Source: Thermodesulfobacteriota bacterium (GTDB lineage: Bacteria; Desulfobacterota; DSM-4660; Desulfatiglandales; Desulfatiglandaceae). From it: 11,272 bases of DNA. The notes under the pieces were generated by a model, which made no database searches, was not told the DNA's origin, and saw only the letters and a program-made list of their open reading frames with translations. Shown piece by piece: positions 7,448-11,272 of this stretch; within the stretch, counting starts at the first letter, position 1, and each line of letters opens with the position of its first letter. The translations under genes and the position numbers were made by a program. Where the stretch lies: the NCBI GenBank assembly GCA_028278625.1, contig JANQDY010000136.1, forward strand, positions 1-11,272, given 5' to 3'.

Positions 7448-7732
7448 CTATGGTTTTTCCAGTATGGCAGCGGTTCTTGGCAGGTTGAAACTGCGTGTGT
7501 TTTCATCATACTCAAAATCGACGATCTTAAGACCCCAACGGGAACTTGTGAATTCAAGAACCCAGTTCCGGTACTGGTGGCCGGCAAATTCACAACTGAT
7601 ATTGCCGCTTTTGGCATCCATGCCAAGGAGTCTGTCGGCGATTTCCCCCTCAAAAATCTCAGTGATGTGATACCGGTCATCATCGTCAAGGGTCTTTTTG
7701 GGCAATGGGGCGGTCTCTTCTTCTTCCGTCAT
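7448..7732 (-). CDS. Conserved-looking small acidic protein, 94 aa, unknown function
   Basis: I do not recognise this protein. It begins with a charged, probably disordered tail (MTEEEETAPLPKKTLDDDDR, 1-20), followed by about 70 residues that look like a small mixed alpha/beta domain: ITEIFEGEIADRLLGMDAKS, a strand ISCEFAGHQY, and WVLEFTSSRWGLKIVDFEY. It has one cysteine (C47), no membrane segment and no signal peptide. The frame stays open upstream to 7888, but that part merely overlaps the FmdB-like gene in another frame. The ATG at 7732 overlaps that gene's TGA (ATGA, 4 bp), and there is no good SD, so it is probably translated by coupling. It ends 2 bp before the HEAT gene. The tight packing makes it very likely real; the aspartate/glutamate-rich head and small size fit an accessory or partner protein. 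Confidence 0.8.
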   Translation of the reverse strand: MTEEEETAPLPKKTLDDDDRYHITEIFEGEIADRLLGMDAKSGNISCEFAGHQYRNWVLEFTSSRWGLKIVDFEYDENTRSFNLPRTAAILEKP

Positions 7733-7974
7733 TTTGAAGGGCCCGGCAGATCGACGGTCATGCACTGGTTCCCTGAACCGCACGATTTGGCTGAGATCCG
7801 GGGCTGATTGTCGCCCGGACCCGCCCCGACGGCATAATTTATGGCGCTGGCCACTCTTTCCACGGTATAGGCCGAACACTTGGGACAAGACATGTCGGCG
7901 TCCTCCTTTGAATTCATAAACAGTTTTTCAAAAATCTCGCCGCATTGGGCACATCTAAATTCGTAAATAGGCAT
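7729..7974 (-). CDS. FmdB-family zinc-ribbon protein
   Basis: An 81-residue protein starting MPIYEFRCAQCGEIFE, the hallmark of the FmdB-type putative regulatory zinc-ribbon family. Cysteines C8, C11, C30 and C33 form the single zinc site; the C-terminal tail adds C65 and C71 in a Gly/Ser-rich stretch that is usually variable. The family is named after a gene in the formylmethanofuran dehydrogenase operon, but its molecular role is unproven; binding of nucleic acid or of a partner protein is assumed from the fold. Start: AAGGAG (7987..7982) lies 7 bp before the ATG at 7974, the only strong SD in this operon. It is the first gene, read from a TTGACT/TATAGT promoter about 35 bp upstream, and its TGA overlaps the next ATG by 4 bp. 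A longer open frame reaches 8628 but only shadows the ATP-grasp gene. Confidence 0.92.
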   Translation of the reverse strand: MPIYEFRCAQCGEIFEKLFMNSKEDADMSCPKCSAYTVERVASAINYAVGAGPGDNQPRISAKSCGSGNQCMTVDLPGPSK

Positions 7975-8003
7975 TGTCTTGCTCCTTCGGTATGTCGTAT
8001 AAA
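7974..8003 (+). promoter_or_regulatory. Candidate sigma70 promoter for the ATP-grasp gene
   Basis: TTGTCT (7974-7979) and TATAAA (7998-8003) are separated by 18 bp on the plus strand. Transcription would start near 8010, giving a leader of about 34 nt before the ATG at 8044. It overlaps the leftward promoter of the FmdB-like operon, so the two should compete for polymerase. Confidence 0.5.
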
Positions 8004-8008
8004 GTCCA

Positions 8009-8037
8009 ACTATAGTCACGAAAAGAGGCAAAGTCAA
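8009..8037 (-). promoter_or_regulatory. Sigma70 promoter for the FmdB/HEAT/kinase-like operon
   Basis: Read on the minus strand, TTGACT (8037..8032) is followed after exactly 17 bp by TATAGT (8014..8009), each one base off the sigma70 consensus. Transcription would begin near 8002, leaving about 28 nt before the FmdB-like ATG with its AAGGAG. It is the best promoter match in the window. Confidence 0.7.
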
Positions 8038-8043
8038 ATAACC

Positions 8044-8889
8044 ATGATTCTTTCCTTTCATCCATGTTTTGCGGCCGATCACCAGATTATTCTGGGGGAT
8101 CGGGCCTTGGGCCAAGAGGATCGAAAACTGATCCGAAGCGCCGATGCGGCCATTTTGCCCCAGGGACGGTGGAACCGGGTATATCAGGAAGGTCTGAAGG
8201 CGGATGTACCTATGTTTCCCAACTATGAAATCCGTTACGCCTATCCTGGCAAGGTCGGTCAGAGCCGTCTCTTTGAGACGCTTGAACTTCCTCATCCCAA
8301 GACCTTCCGATGGCGGGAGGCCGGGGATCTTATGAAGAGACGCCGGTTGCCCCACAAATTTCCCATGATCGTGAAAGACAATATGGGCCACGAAGCCGAA
8401 GGGGTCTTCTTGGCCAGGGATCAGACATCCCTTGGATCGGCCCTTGACATCCTGGCCCTTCGGAAGAGTGCCGAAAACAAAGGGTTTATCACACAGGACC
8501 TCGTGCCCTGCGGCGGCAATGTTCTGCGATCGGTTATCCTGGGAGAACGGATTTTGACCTACTGGAAACGTCCGGTGAGGCCCGGCCAGTTTGTTACCAC
8601 CATCAGCAAAGGGGCCCGGATTGACCATGACTGGAAACCGGATCTTCAGGAAAAGGGGCGTGCTCAGGCCAGGGTTCTGGCTGAGCGCACGGGGATTAAT
8701 CTGGCCGCCGTGGACTTTTTATTCTCTTTCTTGGAAGAAGATCCGGCTCCTCTAATTCTGGAGATCAACTACTTTTTTGGAAGGAGGGGGTTGGGCGGCA
8801 TGGATGCCTACTACCGCCTGCTGTTCGATGCCATCAGACAGTGGGTCAGGGAATTGGGCCTGGATCCGGGGAGGGTTGCGCTTGTTTGA
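8044..8889 (+). CDS. RimK/glutathione-synthase-like ATP-grasp protein
   Basis: 281 residues. ATP-grasp enzymes join a carboxylate to an amine or thiol through an acyl-phosphate. The central part reads as the family's ATP-binding region: a lysine in FPMIVKDNMGHEAEGVFL with a glycine-containing loop, then ITQDLVPCGGNVLRSVILGERIL, which aligns with the adenine-binding and arginine-bearing strands, and ARIDHDWKP. Near the end, LEINYFFGRRGLGG supplies the conserved metal-binding E and N. The first 60 residues (ILSFHPCF, IRSADAAILPQGR) form the pre-ATP-grasp domain. The ATG at 8044 is the first residue with family character; open frame upstream to 7945 overlaps the FmdB-like gene. The nearest GAGG is 15 bp upstream, so initiation may be weak. 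Product and acceptor are unknown: peptide tagging, as by RimK, is possible. It is divergent from the FmdB-like operon and ends 8 bp from the phoR stop. Confidence 0.88.
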   Translation: MILSFHPCFAADHQIILGDRALGQEDRKLIRSADAAILPQGRWNRVYQEGLKADVPMFPNYEIRYAYPGKVGQSRLFETLELPHPKTFRWREAGDLMKRRRLPHKFPMIVKDNMGHEAEGVFLARDQTSLGSALDILALRKSAENKGFITQDLVPCGGNVLRSVILGERILTYWKRPVRPGQFVTTISKGARIDHDWKPDLQEKGRAQARVLAERTGINLAAVDFLFSFLEEDPAPLILEINYFFGRRGLGGMDAYYRLLFDAIRQWVRELGLDPGRVALV

Positions 8890-8897
8890 GTGAGCCC

Positions 8898-10676
8898 TTA
8901 GCCCTTCTGCTTTTGTGGAAGGTGGATTGAGAATGTGCTCCCCTCATGAGCCGTGCTTTCGACGGAGACTTCGCCGTCGTGGGCCTGGACGATGTGTTTG
9001 ACAATGGCCAGCCCCAGGCCGGTTCCCCCCAACTGCCTGCTCCTCGCCTTGTCCACCCGGTAGAACCGCTCAAAGAGGCGCGGCAGGTGTTTTTTGCTGA
9101 TACCGATGCCATGATCCTGAACGGCAATGATCACTCTGCCCGACTTCTGTTCGGCCGTGATGTTGATGGTGCCGCCTTCATCACTGTATTTTACGGCATT
9201 ATCCAGGAGGTTCACGATTGCCTGTTCCAGAAGCGTGGGGTCAACTTCCAGGCTGATGGCATCGGAACAGGAAACATCTACGTCTATTTTCTTTTCCGAA
9301 ATCGCCACATGGCAGACTTGCAGGGCGTTTTGAAGAATGTCCATCATTCGGCCTTCAACCAGTGAGAGCCCTTCCTTTCCTGAGGTTTGTTCGATCTTGG
9401 AAAGATTGAGCAGATCTTCGATGATGGCCTCCAGTCGGCTCACATGCTTTTCAATGATGCCCAAAAAGCGCGCGGCGTCATCGGGGTTGTTTACGGCGCC
9501 GTCCCTGAGTGTTTCAACAAAACCCTTAATGGCGGTGATGGGGGTTTTGATTTCATGAGAAACGTTGCTGACGAAATCACGGCGAATGTTCTCCAATTTG
9601 CGAAGGCGCGTGACATCGTTTAATACCACGAGGGCCCCGATCTGGCTGTCCGCTTCGTCACGAAGAAGGGTACCGTGCCCATTCAGAAGTCCTTCGCCGC
9701 TTATGGGGATATCCCTTTCAATGGAATCCTGGGCCTTCAGGGTCTCTTCCACAAACCTGTAAAAGGCGGTATTTCGGACCACTTCCTGTATGTCCCGGCC
9801 CCGGGCCGCTTTGGGATCGCATCCAAAAAACTCTCCCGCCATTTCGTTCATATTCAGGACCCGGGCTTCCATGTCAATGGCAATCACCCCTTCCACCATG
9901 CTTGAGAATACGGCCTTCATTTCATTGCGCTGCCTGCTGACCTGTTCTATCTGGCTCCGAAGATCGTTGGCCATCCGGCTCAATGATTCATAAAGGCCCT
10001 CTATCTCCCCCGAAGACTTTACGTACGGTTTGGGAAGAAAGTCGCCCGCGGCAATGGATTCGGCCCATCTTCTGATCCGCTCGATGGGGCGGGTAATGCG
10101 GCGGGACACGAAAAGGCTTAGGACGGCGGCAAAAACGGCCATGAAAAGGCCTGCCAGCAGCACCTTGTTCTGAATGGTATGAATCGCGCCGTCGATGGCG
10201 CTGGTGGGTATGGAAGCCCGGACCACGGCAATGATGTAAACGTCTTTCCGAACCGGAACGGCCACATACATGAAATCCTCTTTCAATGTATTGCTGTGCC
10301 GTAAGGATGCTCCCCGTTCTTCATTTAAGGCGCCCAGGAATTCGGGTCTGTCGGCGTGGTTGTCCATGGCCGAAGGGTCTTCATCGGAATCGCCGGCCAC
10401 CAGACCGGTGGGAAGTATGACCGTCAGGCGGGTTCCGGAATGCTTGCCCGCTTTCTTGGCAAGTAGATCAATGGCCTGGGCATTCAAGGGTTTTAAGTGC
10501 GTTTCGATCTGCTTCTCAAAGAGACGGGCACGTGCTTCGAGATCCGTCGTGGCCTGTGCGATATAAAAATGTCTGATAGCGCTTGAGGTGTACCATGCCA
10601 CCGCCACCAGAGCGATGATTGTTATCAGGAGATAGGAAGGAAAGATCTGCCAGAACAAACGCCGCTTTGTCGCCAT
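8898..10676 (-). CDS. phoR: PhoR-type sensor histidine kinase (phosphate regulon)
   Basis: 592-residue inner-membrane kinase that phosphorylates the PhoB-like regulator in front of it. Order of parts: TM1 (about 10-28), a periplasmic sensor of about 140 residues (including GDSDEDPSAMDNHADRPEF at 95-113, typical of PhoR/PnpS), TM2 (about 170-190), HAMP (191-243), PAS (about 253-358), HisKA with SHEIKTP (373-379, phospho-acceptor H374), and the ATPase domain: N box with N489 and N493, G1 DHGIGI (521-526), F box FERFYR (535-540), G2 GGTGLGLAIV (550-559). All catalytic motifs are intact. The ATG at 10676 lies 3 bp after the phoB stop, with GAGGG about 7 bp upstream. Such kinases with a periplasmic domain and PAS usually sense phosphate through the Pst transporter and PhoU; those genes would be expected nearby but are not in the window. 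A different ligand for the sensor domain cannot be excluded. Confidence 0.95.
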   Translation of the reverse strand: MATKRRLFWQIFPSYLLITIIALVAVAWYTSSAIRHFYIAQATTDLEARARLFEKQIETHLKPLNAQAIDLLAKKAGKHSGTRLTVILPTGLVAGDSDEDPSAMDNHADRPEFLGALNEERGASLRHSNTLKEDFMYVAVPVRKDVYIIAVVRASIPTSAIDGAIHTIQNKVLLAGLFMAVFAAVLSLFVSRRITRPIERIRRWAESIAAGDFLPKPYVKSSGEIEGLYESLSRMANDLRSQIEQVSRQRNEMKAVFSSMVEGVIAIDMEARVLNMNEMAGEFFGCDPKAARGRDIQEVVRNTAFYRFVEETLKAQDSIERDIPISGEGLLNGHGTLLRDEADSQIGALVVLNDVTRLRKLENIRRDFVSNVSHEIKTPITAIKGFVETLRDGAVNNPDDAARFLGIIEKHVSRLEAIIEDLLNLSKIEQTSGKEGLSLVEGRMMDILQNALQVCHVAISEKKIDVDVSCSDAISLEVDPTLLEQAIVNLLDNAVKYSDEGGTINITAEQKSGRVIIAVQDHGIGISKKHLPRLFERFYRVDKARSRQLGGTGLGLAIVKHIVQAHDGEVSVESTAHEGSTFSIHLPQKQKG

Positions 10677-10679
10677 TGC

Positions 10680-11272
10680 CTAGCCCTCTCTGAATCGATA
10701 CCCAACACCTCGAACCGTTTCTATGTATTTTCCCATGCCGCCCAGCTTCTTTCTAAGACCGACGATCTGCACATCGACGGAACGATCGGTGACAAAATAA
10801 TCGGACCCGCGTACCGAATCCACAATCTGGGAACGTGTGAACACCCAGCCAGGTCTTCGTACCAAAAAGCTCAACACACCGAATTCGGTAAAGGTGAGAT
10901 TGACGGTTTTGTCGTTCACCCGCACTTCACGACGACCCGGATGGATAACCAGATCATGGATTTTGACCACTTCCGATTGGTTGGGTACTTCGCTCCCTTT
11001 TCTTCGAAGGACCGCCTTGACTCTGGCCAGAAGGATTTTCGGGCTGAATGGTTTGGTAACGTAGTCGTCGGCGCCCAATTCCAGTCCCGTCACCACATCC
11101 GATTCTTCCCCCTTTGCGGTCAGCATCACGATGGGGATGCTCCTTGTCTCAGGTGTCTGTTTCAGGAATTTGGCCACCTCGAGCCCGTCCATTCCGGGAA
11201 GCATAAGATCCAGTAATATCAGTTCAGGGAGTTCCGCGCGCGCCAGTTCAACGGCCTTTTCGCCGGTGGTGG
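10680..11272 (-). CDS. phoB: PhoB-type response regulator (OmpR family), N-terminus beyond window edge
   Basis: 196 visible residues of a DNA-binding transcription factor. The receiver part shows the phospho-acceptor Asp (D21 of the fragment, in LILLDLMLPGMDG), the conserved Thr in IVMLTAKGE, and Lys in GADDYVTKPFSP. The C-terminal winged helix (about residues 105-195) includes LTFTEFGVLSFLV, the recognition-helix region RSVDVQIVGLRKKLG and the terminal hairpin ETVRGVGYRF. About 30 residues, including the acidic pocket, lie outside the window; the frame is open to the edge. A short open frame starting at the internal Met at 11204 is not a real start. It is followed after 3 bp by phoR, forming the usual phoBR operon. 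The length fits a normal PhoB of about 230 residues. Phosphorylated by PhoR, it would bind Pho boxes; no target operator was identified in this window. Confidence 0.93.
   Translation of the reverse strand, partial: TTGEKAVELARAELPELILLDLMLPGMDGLEVAKFLKQTPETRSIPIVMLTAKGEESDVVTGLELGADDYVTKPFSPKILLARVKAVLRRKGSEVPNQSEVVKIHDLVIHPGRREVRVNDKTVNLTFTEFGVLSFLVRRPGWVFTRSQIVDSVRGSDYFVTDRSVDVQIVGLRKKLGGMGKYIETVRGVGYRFREG

Noticed and set aside
7732..8628. Long minus-strand frame upstream of the FmdB-like start
   Set aside because: It is antisense to the ATP-grasp gene; the FmdB hallmark MPIYEF and a strong SD fix the start at 7974.
1..11272. Mobile elements, CRISPR arrays, tRNA or rRNA genes
   Set aside because: No transposase, terminal repeats, spaced direct repeats or RNA-gene sequence was seen on either strand.

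Overview
The window reads as chromosomal DNA of an anaerobic bacterium, most likely a Desulfobacterota-type (sulfate-reducer-like) organism. This is an inference: an oxygen-sensitive radical-SAM sulfatase maturase, an FmdB-type zinc ribbon, a RimK-like ATP-grasp protein and a PhoB/PhoR pair are a familiar mix there, but no ribosomal or taxonomic marker is present. No rRNA, tRNA, CRISPR array or insertion sequence was seen.

Region 1 (1-5044) is a sulfatase island. A Cys-type sulfatase with a Sec-like signal peptide runs leftward off the window edge (1-675). Divergently follow a short-chain dehydrogenase (901-1725), an anaerobic sulfatase-maturing enzyme with all expected Fe-S cysteines and an added C-terminal SEC-C zinc motif (1935-3215), and a second Cys-type sulfatase with a Tat signal (3368-5044). 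The maturase would convert the active-site Cys of both sulfatases to formylglycine in the cytoplasm before export. Substrates cannot be read from the sequence, and the dehydrogenase has no evident link to sulfate-ester chemistry.

Region 2 (5155-8889) is a poorly described cluster. On the minus strand four genes are packed with 4-bp stop/start overlaps or a 2-bp gap: an FmdB-like zinc-ribbon protein, a 94-residue acidic protein of unknown function, a zinc-ribbon plus HEAT-like repeat protein, and a 388-residue protein with a faint kinase-like layout. A RimK-like ATP-grasp gene is transcribed divergently from a 69-bp gap that holds two overlapping sigma70-type promoters. This is the best candidate here for an undescribed system.

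Region 3 (8898-11272, minus strand) is a phosphate-type two-component system: phoB (N-terminus beyond the edge) followed 3 bp later by phoR. phoR converges on the ATP-grasp gene with only 8 bp between their stop codons.
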